From contig CARCZS010000003.1 in the NCBI GenBank assembly GCA_948956705.1, positions 1 through 35,744 on the forward strand: a stretch of DNA of 35,744 nucleotides. Direction: 5' to 3'. The notes beneath the pieces are model-generated. The model was given only the letters and a program-made list of their open reading frames with translations, did no database searches and was not told where the DNA came from. Below, piece by piece: positions 16,949 through 25,060 of this stretch. The translations under genes and the position numbers were made by a program. The number at the start of each line of letters is the position of its first letter. The first letter of the stretch is position 1. The DNA comes from an uncultured Phocaeicola sp. Its GTDB lineage: Bacteria > Bacteroidota > Bacteroidia > Bacteroidales > Bacteroidaceae.

Positions 16949-18787
16949 TCAAAGTCTTTTGCTGCTCATCCGTACCGTCACCTTACCGTCTGTTCCTTTG
17001 AACGAACATTCTGCTTCAAGCATGGTGATACCCTCGATAGGTTTTTCTCCCTTATAAGTATTCTTGGCCGGATAAGTCTTGAACACTGCACCGGCAGGAG
17101 CAGTTATCTGCATATAAAAATGCTTGCCATTACGCATAAAGTGAGCTTTGTTTCCGTTCACTTCTACATTGGCTTTGGTGCCGGCTACCCATGACACCTT
17201 TGAACTGGCATCAAGCAACTTCACTTCATCTTCTATTTCCATAGTATGACTGTTGAGTAGTGTGAATTTGCGATAAGCACTTTTTGCTTTTTCCTTGTAC
17301 ACTTCACATAAGTTCAGTTTGACGGAAGGCTGCTTGGCTTCGGGATGTTCCTCGCAGACAAAAGCATGGCCATTGGCATATTGCAGGCTATGGTCTATGT
17401 TGATGACATTGTGCGAGAAATTGTTGTTGCGGAAGTATTTCCAACGCTGGCCACCGGGCTTCCCATCCCAGAAACCGGGCAAGTCGTAGTCATCGGCACC
17501 GAGGTCTTCTGTCCAAAGCACACCGTCACTTTCTACAATGAATGTGCCGCAATCCATTTGCTGATGTGCCTGATTGGGTAAACCGCCTTTGGCTACTAAA
17601 TAGATAGAACCCCTTTTGTTGCGGTCACCGTTGAACACCACAATGTCATTAATCTTGTTGTGATACACTTCCATGGCAGGCACAGTGCTTGTTTTACCGG
17701 TAGGAGTGTTGTCAAACCAAGGTAAGGAGAGAAAGAAGAGTTGGTCGAACATTCTGGCACCATGCAGTGCTTTAGCCACTTCGTTTCTATTCCAGGCGGA
17801 TACTTCGGGCTGATGGAACATTTTACCATACAGAAAATAGGCGGGACCGCCAAAAGACTCATGTCCGATACCTGCATTGCCGAAATAGAACGGATGTCCT
17901 GATGGGGTGAGTGTGCGTATCTGGTAAAGTGCTGTACGGTTGATACCCGGCAATTGGGCAATGCCTCCCTTATCTCCGCCATTGTCTGTTACCGCTTTCA
18001 AGTACATGGAAAGGTAGCGGTTGGTGTATCCCCAATAGGCGGGCCCTTCGTAACATACACCGTCGGGAGCAAAAAGTTTCAGGCAGTTGGGCATGTATTT
18101 GGCGGCATTTTCTAAGATGACACCGGTTTCTTGGGGATAGTCTTCGGCTACAGCCAATGCGCCCAATACCATACCGGTGTTACATACCACGTTCCAGTTG
18201 GTTTCACGCTTTGCCCAACTGCCCGGTCCTCCTTTTTCGTATTCGCGCAACACCCGATGAATCGCATTCTTGTAGATACTCGCTTTGACTAGCTGTTTTG
18301 TAGCGTGTGGAAGTTCGGCAAAAAGCCAGTCGTAGGCAATGGCTACTGCTGCAGTCATTTCGGCTGTATCAAGGTAGTGCTTTGGGTCCCAATCAGGGAA
18401 GTTACACACCCACAAGATGGCATCATTGGCTGCGTTTAAATATTTATCTTCACCATAGATGCGGTAGGCTAATGATAAAGTACCCAACCGATAGACATAA
18501 GCACGTGAAGTCCACAACATATTACCGTATTTATCCATTTCGTATGGCAATTGTGGTGCCTCTGCTATGGAATCGGCTTGTGCTTTCAAATACAACGCCA
18601 ATTCACCGGCCAATGGCTCGCTCTTTATCAATTCTTTCACTTCCGAGGTTTCGGCTCCGGTAAATAATAGACGGGGATGGTTTGGCAGCCAATTTTGTTG
18701 TCCCCATGCACTGCAAGTTAAAAGTAGCATGGCCAAAAGCATGATGCTTTTTCCTATGCGGTTCGTTGAAATGATAACGTTCTTCAT
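16949..18787 (-). CDS. Heparinase II/III family polysaccharide lyase-like protein
   Basis: 612 residues with a signal peptide ending near SAWGQ (about residue 30). The first 350 residues form an (alpha/alpha) toroid, and the C-terminal part is a beta-sandwich typical of the heparinase II/III fold. Candidate catalytic residues are Asn197 and Asn199 in ETNWNVVCN, Tyr251 in EGPAYWGYTN, and His408 in HQQMDCGTFIVESDG. This spacing resembles the His202/Tyr257/His406 set recalled for heparinase II. NFSHNVINID is a further family motif. Such lyases cleave uronic-acid-containing polymers by beta-elimination and leave a 4,5-unsaturated uronate. The GH88 gene in the same PUL would remove that residue. 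The true substrate is unknown, and no sulfatase is present. It is the first gene of the minus-strand operon; an inverted repeat and -7 box lie upstream. Confidence 0.88.
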   Translation of the reverse strand: MKNVIISTNRIGKSIMLLAMLLLTCSAWGQQNWLPNHPRLLFTGAETSEVKELIKSEPLAGELALYLKAQADSIAEAPQLPYEMDKYGNMLWTSRAYVYRLGTLSLAYRIYGEDKYLNAANDAILWVCNFPDWDPKHYLDTAEMTAAVAIAYDWLFAELPHATKQLVKASIYKNAIHRVLREYEKGGPGSWAKRETNWNVVCNTGMVLGALAVAEDYPQETGVILENAAKYMPNCLKLFAPDGVCYEGPAYWGYTNRYLSMYLKAVTDNGGDKGGIAQLPGINRTALYQIRTLTPSGHPFYFGNAGIGHESFGGPAYFLYGKMFHQPEVSAWNRNEVAKALHGARMFDQLFFLSLPWFDNTPTGKTSTVPAMEVYHNKINDIVVFNGDRNKRGSIYLVAKGGLPNQAHQQMDCGTFIVESDGVLWTEDLGADDYDLPGFWDGKPGGQRWKYFRNNNFSHNVINIDHSLQYANGHAFVCEEHPEAKQPSVKLNLCEVYKEKAKSAYRKFTLLNSHTMEIEDEVKLLDASSKVSWVAGTKANVEVNGNKAHFMRNGKHFYMQITAPAGAVFKTYPAKNTYKGEKPIEGITMLEAECSFKGTDGKVTVRMSSKRL

Positions 18788-18829
18788 AATAAATGATTGG
18801 TTAGGGCGTTGCTTATTTAATTTGTTCTA

Positions 18830-18858
18830 TTCTTATTTGATTGCACAAAAATAAGAAT
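18830..18858 (-). promoter_or_regulatory. Inverted repeat overlapping the putative -7 box of the lyase operon
   Basis: ATTCTTATTT (18830-18839) and AAATAAGAAT (18849-18858) are perfect 10-bp arms with a 9-bp spacer. On the minus strand, TATTTTTG (18853 down to 18846) fits the TAnnTTTG -7 consensus and overlaps the right arm. It lies about 60 bp upstream of the lyase start codon. No -33 box is evident. Confidence 0.45.
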
Positions 18859-19292
18859 ATAAAATATAATGTAGGGGGAAATATCATCTACTTGACGGGT
18901 GCTTTCCGTTCAATGAATAAAAATTTAAATTATATTAGAGACAGCCATAAAAATGGCTGAAATCTTTTGGTTACAAAGTCTCCGTATCAGCCGAATCGTT
19001 TTCTTCCTTCTTCCTTTCATTAGCCGTTGAAACGCCCTGCTGATAGGGGTTCCGGTGGTGAATGGGCATCTTGTTGTCGTCCTTTCAGCCTCCCTTCATT
19101 CGTCAAAAAGGAAATCGCTGAAGGTAGATTGTGAAGGGACTTGGAAAGCGCGGCTGAAGGGAGGATGAGGGGATGTACTGTCATCTTTAACCGGTTGTTC
19201 GTCTGTGTGTTAAATTTAAAATGTAAGGATGAAGGGACAAGGAGGAATGAACAACTTTGTGAGAGGAGGCAAGCCGCCCTTACATTAAAAAC

Positions 19293-19370
19293 ACACCGAG
19301 CTTTTTTAAAAAGGTGCTGAAGTTTTTTGAAAACATAACGAGCTTTTTTAAAAACACAAAGGTCTTTTTG
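19293..19370. repeat. 21-bp-period A/T-tract repeat, copy A
   Basis: Four units each carry a T5-6 run, most followed by an A-run. The T-runs start at 19302, 19323, 19344 and 19365, exactly 21 bp apart. A typical unit reads CGAGCTTTTTTAAAAA. Related arrays occur near 24715-24777 and 35550-35621. Confidence 0.65.
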
Positions 19371-19383
19371 CAACATTCACAAC

Positions 19384-19468
19384 ACGTACGGTGGCATAAG
19401 CCTATACGTACGGTGGCATAAGCCCACACGTATATACGCATCGGGCTACACGGACGTACGCATAAGCC
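19384..19468. repeat. Direct repeats ACGTACGGTGGCATAAGCC
   Basis: There are two identical 19-bp copies at 19384-19402 and 19406-19424 (22-bp period). A shortened third copy at 19454-19468 lacks the central GTGG (ACGTACGCATAAGCC). CACGTATATA-type segments lie between and after the copies. Confidence 0.75.
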
Positions 19469-19550
19469 TGCACGTATATATGTCATTGTGTCAGGCTCCG
19501 TCAGGCTATTGGAAAAAGGATGAAATTTGTTCCTTTAACTTTTATTCTTT

Positions 19551-19664
19551 GTACGGAAATGTATCTTGTTGTACAAATATGTACCCTGTGCTGCAAACGT
19601 TAAAAATATAAGGGTACAAGTATACTCCTCTCAAAAACACAAATGTACCCCTGCTCCTATGTAC
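19551..19664 (+). promoter_or_regulatory. GTAC-rich putative regulator-binding array upstream of susC
   Basis: GTAC occurs at 19551, 19571, 19581, 19614, 19645 and 19661. Three of these are within GTACCC or its inverse (GTACCC at 19581 and 19645, GGGTAC at 19612). The spacings of 20, 10, 33, 31 and 16 bp are mostly near whole helical turns. It lies directly upstream of the susC -7 box, where an HTCS would be expected to bind. Confidence 0.45.
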
Positions 19665-19672
19665 TATTCGTA

Positions 19673-19680
19673 TAAATTTG
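19673..19680 (+). promoter_or_regulatory. Putative susC -7 box
   Basis: TAAATTTG matches TAnnTTTG exactly and lies 28 bp before the susC ATG, giving a very short leader. No TTTG is seen at -33, which would fit a promoter that depends on an activator. Confidence 0.55.
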
Positions 19681-19708
19681 CAGCAAAACCTTAAAATTAT
19701 ATAGGACT

Positions 19709-22700
19709 ATGTATCAACAGAAAAAACAGTGGTGTGTTTTACATACCAAGCTATTCAAACTTTTTGTGGGAGGAGCTTTGGTGTTGGCGGTAAGTCCGGC
19801 TTATGCAGCCGGAGGTAATCCTTCCGATATCAGTTCCACAAATTCTTCTCTTATCGTACAGCAGAATGGCCGTACTATTACAGGTACGGTAATCGATGAA
19901 ACCGGTGAAACTGTTATTGGTGCCAATGTGGTTGTAAAAGGAACGACTAACGGTTCTATTACGGATGTGGATGGCCGGTTCTCATTAGACAATGTACCTA
20001 ATGGTGCTGTCTTGGTTGTCAGTTTTGTAGGGTATGAAGACCTGACTGTGAAGGTCGGCACTCAAAGCACACTGACTATTAAGTTAAAGGAAAGTAGCGA
20101 ACTTATAGATGAAGTAGTGGTAGTGGGCTATGCTTCACAAAAGAAAGTAAACTTGTCCGGTTCTGTTTCTTCCGTCAATATGGATGATATCGCAGAGAAA
20201 CGTCCTATCACCAATCTTTCTTCCGGTTTGGCAGGTATGGCAGCAGGTGTTTCGGTAACATCAGCCAGCAATAAGCCGGGTGATGACAATGCCTCTATTT
20301 TAGTACGTGGTCAAGGTACTTTGAATAACTCTTCGCCACTGGTTATTATTGATGGGGTAGAAAGTAATATTAACACTGTTGCTCCTCAGGATGTAGAAAG
20401 CATGACTGTATTGAAAGATGCCGCATCTGCATCTATCTATGGTAGCCGTGCTGCTAATGGTGTTATTTTGATTACTACTAAAAAAGGTAAAAGTGGAAAG
20501 GTCAATGTAGATTATACTGGCTATGCTTCATTGGAATCAATTGGTAGAACATTGGATCCGGTGTCAAATTATGCTGATTATATGGAATTGATGAATGAAG
20601 CTTATAGTAATTCCGGCCAACCGGGACGTTTCTCGGAAGCTACCATTAAGGAATGGCGTGATGACAATGGTAGGAATCCATTGATATATCCTAATACCAA
20701 TTGGATTGACGAAGTTTTTGATACAGCTGTTGCCACCAATCACAATCTTTCGGTAAGCGGTGGTAGTGAGAAGATTAATTTCTATACTTCTTTTGGTTAT
20801 AACAATAATCCGGGAGTCATGGAAAATTCCGGTTATGAACGTTATAATTTCCGTTCTAATGTAGAGGCTAAAATCACTAAATGGTTGACTTTAGGTGCAA
20901 AAGTGAGTGGGTACTTAGCAAACATTGATTTGGGACAGGATCGGGTAGACGATATGTTCACTTATGGTGTGGCAAGTACTCCAGGCTTGGTGCTTCGTCA
21001 TGATGGACGTTACGGTGCTATGCAGAATCCTGAAGATGATGCGCAAGCCAATAACCCATTGTGGTGGTTGAACCGTGAAATAGGTGAGAAGAAAGAACGT
21101 AATGTACGCGCACAGTTCAATGGAACCATCACTCCTCTGAAGGGATTGAGTATTTCGGGCTCTTATTCTTATGAACTTACGGATAAAGATAATTGGGAAA
21201 AGTCTAATTTTAATGACCGTTGGAATTTTGCAACAGAGACAATGACTCAAAAGGACAGTGGTCAGAGTTATGTATACAATTACAACCGTAAGATTGAACG
21301 TATATTTATGGATGGTGTAATACGTTATGAAAACAAGTTCTTCAATAATCGTTTTGATTTGAATGCGATGGTAGGTGCCAGTCAGGAAATGCGCCGTGAC
21401 CGTAGCTTCAGCGCACAAAGATATGATTGGCTGGACTCTTCTGTCGATGTAATCAACGGTGCCACCGGTGAGTCGACAACAAGTGGTTCACATTCCGAAT
21501 GGGCTATGCGCTCGTTCTTTGGACGTATTAACTTGGGTTGGGATAATAAATACTTGTTGGAAGTCAACCTTCGTGCTGATGCGTCTTCACGCTTTTCTAA
21601 GGACAAGCGTTGGGGATATTTCCCCTCTATGTCTGCCGCTTGGCGTATGGAGCAGGAATCATTTATGGCAGGTACCCGCAATTGGCTGGATGCTTTAAAA
21701 CTGCGCGTGTCTTATGGTCAGCTTGGTAATAATGACTTGAAAGGCAACGATTATGCTGCAGTTCCGGTTTATGCTCAGAGCAACTATGTATTAAATGGTA
21801 ATAAAGCGGTAGGATTGGGCATGACTTCTATCTCGAATACGAGCTTGACTTGGGAAAGCACAGCCATTACTAATATTGGTGTGGATTTTGGAGTATTGAA
21901 TAACCGTTTGAACGGTTCTTTGGAATATTTCTATAAAAAGACATCAGATATTTTGATTGACCTTCCTGCTCCGTTGGTTCACGGTACAGCCGGAATTCCT
22001 ATCCAAAATAGTGCGGAAGTAGTGAATAAAGGTTTTGAACTGACTTTGAATTGGGCGGATAAAATCAATGATTTCCACTATAATATCGGTGCCAACCTTA
22101 CTTTTGTGGATAATGAAGTAACCAAGTTCAAAGGTGATGAGGCTAGTTATAGCGGTACTGCCATGATTAAAGAAGGATATGGCATTAACACTCAATACAT
22201 CTATATTGCAGACCGTATCATTCAGACACAGGCGGATTTAGACTATGTACAGTCGCTTGTTGATAATCCCAGATTGGATGAAGCAGGCAATCCCATTAAC
22301 TATTTCAAGAACTTTAAGCGTCCGGAGCTTGGTGACGTGCTTTATAAGGATATGAATAACAACGGTTATTTGGATGATGACGACAGAGTGGCCAGAGGTC
22401 ATGGAGATACTCCGCGCTTCTTGTTCAACTTCAACTTGGGATTTGAATACAAAGGTTTCGACTTCTCAACGGTATTGTCCGGTACAGGCAGCTATAAAGT
22501 GCAATATACGCACATGCGTTCCTCATATTTGACTTTCGGTAACCAGATTAGTAAAGAAGTAGCTGATAACTGCTGGCATGAAGGTGTGACAAACGCTAAG
22601 TATCCGCGTCTGATGTCCAATGGCGACAGCCGCAATACTCGTCAGAGCACCATTTGGGAAACAGACAAGTCCTATTTTAAAATCCGTAATATTCAGTTAG

Positions 22701-22876
22701 GATATACTCTCCCTCAAAAATGGGTTCAGGCAGCCTCTTTGAGTCGGGTACGTTTATTCTGCAGTTTAGAGAACTTCTTTACATTTACAGATTATGCCGG
22801 TATGGATCCGGAAACAAACAAGTTTACTTATCCGACCATGCGTCAGGCATCTTTCGGACTTAATGTTTCATTCTAA
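19709..22876 (+). CDS. susC: SusC/RagA family TonB-dependent outer-membrane transporter
   Basis: 1055 residues with an N-terminal signal sequence ending near AYAAGG (about residue 35). A carboxypeptidase-D-like regulatory domain follows (TITGTVIDETGETVIGANVV to VGYEDLTVKV, about 57-130). Next come a TonB-box-like DEVVVVGY and the plug domain, with the family motif VLKDAASASIYGSRAANGVI near residue 235. A 22-stranded barrel fills the rest and ends in FGLNVSF, the expected C-terminal aromatic. SusC proteins import oligosaccharides across the outer membrane using TonB energy and pair with a SusD lid. The susD gene starts 18 bp downstream. The ligand cannot be read from the sequence, but the operon context indicates a uronic-acid- and mannose-containing oligosaccharide. 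The gene symbol is used in the family sense. Confidence 0.98.
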   Translation: MYQQKKQWCVLHTKLFKLFVGGALVLAVSPAYAAGGNPSDISSTNSSLIVQQNGRTITGTVIDETGETVIGANVVVKGTTNGSITDVDGRFSLDNVPNGAVLVVSFVGYEDLTVKVGTQSTLTIKLKESSELIDEVVVVGYASQKKVNLSGSVSSVNMDDIAEKRPITNLSSGLAGMAAGVSVTSASNKPGDDNASILVRGQGTLNNSSPLVIIDGVESNINTVAPQDVESMTVLKDAASASIYGSRAANGVILITTKKGKSGKVNVDYTGYASLESIGRTLDPVSNYADYMELMNEAYSNSGQPGRFSEATIKEWRDDNGRNPLIYPNTNWIDEVFDTAVATNHNLSVSGGSEKINFYTSFGYNNNPGVMENSGYERYNFRSNVEAKITKWLTLGAKVSGYLANIDLGQDRVDDMFTYGVASTPGLVLRHDGRYGAMQNPEDDAQANNPLWWLNREIGEKKERNVRAQFNGTITPLKGLSISGSYSYELTDKDNWEKSNFNDRWNFATETMTQKDSGQSYVYNYNRKIERIFMDGVIRYENKFFNNRFDLNAMVGASQEMRRDRSFSAQRYDWLDSSVDVINGATGESTTSGSHSEWAMRSFFGRINLGWDNKYLLEVNLRADASSRFSKDKRWGYFPSMSAAWRMEQESFMAGTRNWLDALKLRVSYGQLGNNDLKGNDYAAVPVYAQSNYVLNGNKAVGLGMTSISNTSLTWESTAITNIGVDFGVLNNRLNGSLEYFYKKTSDILIDLPAPLVHGTAGIPIQNSAEVVNKGFELTLNWADKINDFHYNIGANLTFVDNEVTKFKGDEASYSGTAMIKEGYGINTQYIYIADRIIQTQADLDYVQSLVDNPRLDEAGNPINYFKNFKRPELGDVLYKDMNNNGYLDDDDRVARGHGDTPRFLFNFNLGFEYKGFDFSTVLSGTGSYKVQYTHMRSSYLTFGNQISKEVADNCWHEGVTNAKYPRLMSNGDSRNTRQSTIWETDKSYFKIRNIQLGYTLPQKWVQAASLSRVRLFCSLENFFTFTDYAGMDPETNKFTYPTMRQASFGLNVSF

Positions 22877-22894
22877 ATTAATGATAATACCAAT

Positions 22895-24598
22895 ATGAAA
22901 AAATATTTATTACTTTTAGCAGTGGCAGGATTGATGAGCAGTTGCTATGACTTGGATCAATATCCGCACGATAAATTGAGCTCTGCTACTTTTTGGCAAA
23001 CAGAAGAGCATGCTCACCAAGGCATGATGAGTATCTATGCCCAAATGAAACATGAACAGACATACGGCACTTATTTTGGTGTAGATGCTTTAGGAGAAAT
23101 TTCATTTGGACGTTATGAGTCTGTTATTTATGGAAGCTATACGAATAGTAACGGTGATGTTAGTAGCAAATGGTCTGCACTTTATGAAGGTGTGGCTCGC
23201 GCTAACCTTTTGTTGCAGAATATCGATAGAGTGGATATAACTGATGCGTTGAAAGCTCAATATAAGGGAGAAGCCAAATTCATGCGTGCTCTTTACTACT
23301 TCCAATTGTTGGATTTCTGGGGCGGTGTGCCTTTATATGATGAAACGACTATCATTAGTGATGATTTCATGAATATGAAAAAGCCTCGTAGCAGTGCGGA
23401 AGAAATCAGACAATTCATTCTGGACGATTTGGAGGAAGCGATTGACGTATTACCTGTAAAATGGGAACAGAGTGAATATGGTCGTGCTACACGTGGTGCT
23501 GCTGTTGCATTAAGGGGTAAAGTAAAACTCTTCAATCAAGATTATAGCGGTGCTGCAACAGATTTTGAAGAAGTAGTGAATGATCCTAGTGGAAGAGGCT
23601 ACGGTTATAAACTTTATGATAGCTATCCTGATTTGTTCAAACCCGAAGGAGACTGTAGTGATGAAATGATTTTCGCTGTTCAGAATTCCGGTGGAGTCGG
23701 CAATGATAGCGGTCTGCCTTCCGGTCTTTATATGGGTAGCCGTTCTTCTTTCGGAGGTGGTTGGAACAATAGCATACCTACGGATATTTTGGTAGATATG
23801 TATGAAATGAAAGATGGAAAACCATTTGATTGGGAAGATTATATTCCAGGATTTACGACCAGTCAGGCGATTCAAAAGGAAACTTTTTTAGCAGAACTGA
23901 CAAATAATGTGGTTTCTAAATATCCTGAAAAGAAGGAATTGCTTCGCCAGATTTATGAAAATCGTGACCCGCGTTTGGAACAAACAGTTCTTACTCCGTA
24001 TGCGCATACTCTAGGGGCAGTAGGTCGTACTCCTAAAGAAATGGAATTGGTATTGGCGAAAGGAACAAATGAGAATTATGGCTATATTCGCAATAATCGT
24101 GGTTGGTATGACTATATATGGCGCAAGTTTGTGCCGGAAGGTGACATGAATGGAGAAATCAATGACCGTTATCACGTGCCTATTAACTTCCCGATTATTC
24201 GTTATGCAGATGTATTGCTAATGTTGGCCGAATGTTATAATGAGATAGGTAGACTGGATGATGCCGTGGCTTTAATCAATCAGGTTCGTCAGCGTCCGTC
24301 CACTAATATGCCGGCTTTGAATAGTGGTCCGTCTTGGCTTGAAGCTCGCACTCATGATGAAGTGTTCCAGCGTATTGTTCACGAACGTGCGGTTGAGTTG
24401 GCAGCCGAGGGACATCGTTTTGGTGATTTAAAGCGTTGGAAGCTTTGCGAAGAAAAACTAAACTTCAAATATGATGATATCTTAGGTAATGACCGTTATA
24501 CTCGTAAGTTTGTTGAACGTGATTATTTATGGCCCATTCCTCTAACAGAACTTGAGCGTAATCCTGATTTGAAATCACAACAGAATCCGGGTTGGTAA
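22895..24598 (+). CDS. susD: SusD/RagB family glycan-binding lipoprotein
   Basis: 567 residues with a lipoprotein signal (MKKYLLLLAVAGLMSSCYDL, lipobox near MSSC). It is therefore anchored in the outer membrane and exposed at the surface, as in the family. SusD features include FWQTEEHAHQGMMSIYAQ near the N-terminus, the TPR-like helical segment GEAKFMRALYYFQLLDFWGG, the RATRGAAVALRGKVKLF helix, and the C-terminal RagB region (RYADVLLMLAECYNEIGR, then ERAVELAAEGHRFGDLKRWK). It forms the hinged lid over the SusC pore and helps capture the oligosaccharide. It follows susC by 18 bp. No SusE/F-like surface glycan-binding protein follows; the next gene is the GH88 enzyme after a terminator-like hairpin. 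Confidence 0.97.
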   Translation: MKKYLLLLAVAGLMSSCYDLDQYPHDKLSSATFWQTEEHAHQGMMSIYAQMKHEQTYGTYFGVDALGEISFGRYESVIYGSYTNSNGDVSSKWSALYEGVARANLLLQNIDRVDITDALKAQYKGEAKFMRALYYFQLLDFWGGVPLYDETTIISDDFMNMKKPRSSAEEIRQFILDDLEEAIDVLPVKWEQSEYGRATRGAAVALRGKVKLFNQDYSGAATDFEEVVNDPSGRGYGYKLYDSYPDLFKPEGDCSDEMIFAVQNSGGVGNDSGLPSGLYMGSRSSFGGGWNNSIPTDILVDMYEMKDGKPFDWEDYIPGFTTSQAIQKETFLAELTNNVVSKYPEKKELLRQIYENRDPRLEQTVLTPYAHTLGAVGRTPKEMELVLAKGTNENYGYIRNNRGWYDYIWRKFVPEGDMNGEINDRYHVPINFPIIRYADVLLMLAECYNEIGRLDDAVALINQVRQRPSTNMPALNSGPSWLEARTHDEVFQRIVHERAVELAAEGHRFGDLKRWKLCEEKLNFKYDDILGNDRYTRKFVERDYLWPIPLTELERNPDLKSQQNPGW

Positions 24599-24633
24599 TT
24601 TGAAATCATTAAGGTAAAAAGGTTGGGAAATAG

Positions 24634-24676
24634 ATTCCGCCTACTAATCAGTAGTCTTCTGGTGTGTAGGCGGGAT
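24634..24676 (+). terminator. Hairpin after susD
   Basis: GATTCCGCCTAC (from 24633) can pair with GTAGGCGGGATT (24665-24676); the core CCGCCTAC/GTAGGCGG is perfect. A T-containing tract follows (TTTTCC). A smaller CTAC/GTAG pair lies in the loop. It probably ends or attenuates the susCD transcript. Confidence 0.55.
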
Positions 24677-24713
24677 TTTCCTGTCCGTTCAACAGTCTGA
24701 GGCTGTCATTTCA

Positions 24714-24777
24714 TCCTCTCTCAAAAAGGGCTTGGTTTTATTCAGAAAGAACTACAGCTTTTTTTTGAAAAGACTTG
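24714..24777. repeat. 21-bp-period A/T-tract repeat, copy B
   Basis: Three degenerate units have the pattern T-run, A-run, G, CTTGG. Examples are TCAAAAAGGGCTTGG and CTTTTTTTTGAAAAGACTTGG. Spacing is 21-22 bp. It is related to the arrays at 19293-19370 and 35550-35621. Confidence 0.55.
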
Positions 24778-24867
24778 GACTATCCATACAGTCTCATCTG
24801 TAATACTGTAACGGATGTCTTTCAGACAGTATGTAATAGAAATGGAGAATAAATGTAGAGGGAGAAA

Positions 24868-24895
24868 TTGTCCAAATGGGGTATGTTTTGTCCAA
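24868..24895 (+). promoter_or_regulatory. Paired TTGTCCAA direct repeats
   Basis: TTGTCCAA occurs at 24868-24875 and 24888-24895, exactly 20 bp apart (two helical turns). It lies about 125-150 bp upstream of the GH88 -7 box. A regulator-binding site is possible. Confidence 0.35.
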
Positions 24896-25017
24896 TTCAG
24901 AGGGTGCTTTTTATGCATATAATGCCCTATTTCCCACTTTCTTCGTTAAAAATGCAGGAATGTACGTTTTCTCTCCTTTATAAGATTGATGTTCCTTCTT
25001 TTTACATTCAATGCCTA

Positions 25018-25025
25018 TATCTTTG
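25018..25025 (+). promoter_or_regulatory. Putative -7 box of the GH88-DUF2264 operon
   Basis: TATCTTTG matches TAnnTTTG. Transcription would begin near 25032, downstream of the ATG at 24986, which supports the later GH88 start at 25061. Confidence 0.5.
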
Positions 25026-25060
25026 CAGTAAACCTATTTGAAATTAACACCATTAAAAAC

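Larger units (their letters stand above)
18788..19708. other. Long divergent regulatory region between the lyase operon and susC
   Basis: 921 bp with no convincing gene. It contains the lyase-side promoter with an inverted repeat (18830-18858), a small hairpin at 18942-18959 (CAGCCAT, loop AAAA, ATGGCTG), and a 10-bp inverted repeat (CCTCCCTTCA at 19089-19098 with TGAAGGGAGG at 19155-19164). It also contains a 21-bp-period A/T-tract repeat, two direct repeats with a partial third, a GTAC-rich stretch, and the susC -7 box. A 118-codon minus-strand ORF at 19020-19376 is explained by the repeats and is not called. Confidence 0.6.
24599..25060. other. Intergenic region between susD and the GH88 operon
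   Basis: 462 bp without a gene. It carries a hairpin just after susD, the second 21-bp-period repeat array, an inverted repeat ATACTGT/ACAGTAT (24803-24832), two TTGTCCAA direct repeats, and a -7 box. GH88 and DUF2264 are thus probably transcribed from their own promoter. Confidence 0.6.

Noticed and set aside
18942..18959. CAGCCAT/ATGGCTG hairpin as a terminator
   Set aside because: The stem is only 7 bp, there is no T-run, and it is not positioned after a gene end, so it is noted only within the intergenic description.
19020..19376. 118-codon minus-strand ORF starting MLQKDLCVFKKARY with a 7-residue repeat
   Set aside because: The peptide repeat comes directly from the 21-bp DNA repeat. 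The rest has no protein-like pattern, and it lies in the long regulatory region.
19384..19468. CRISPR array candidate from the ACGTACGGTGGCATAAGCC repeats
   Set aside because: There are only two full copies, the spacer is 3 bp, and no cas gene is present.
24986..25060. Upstream GH88 start giving MMFLLFTFNAYIF
   Set aside because: It precedes the putative -7 box at 25018. The later ATG at 25061 opens a standard signal peptide.
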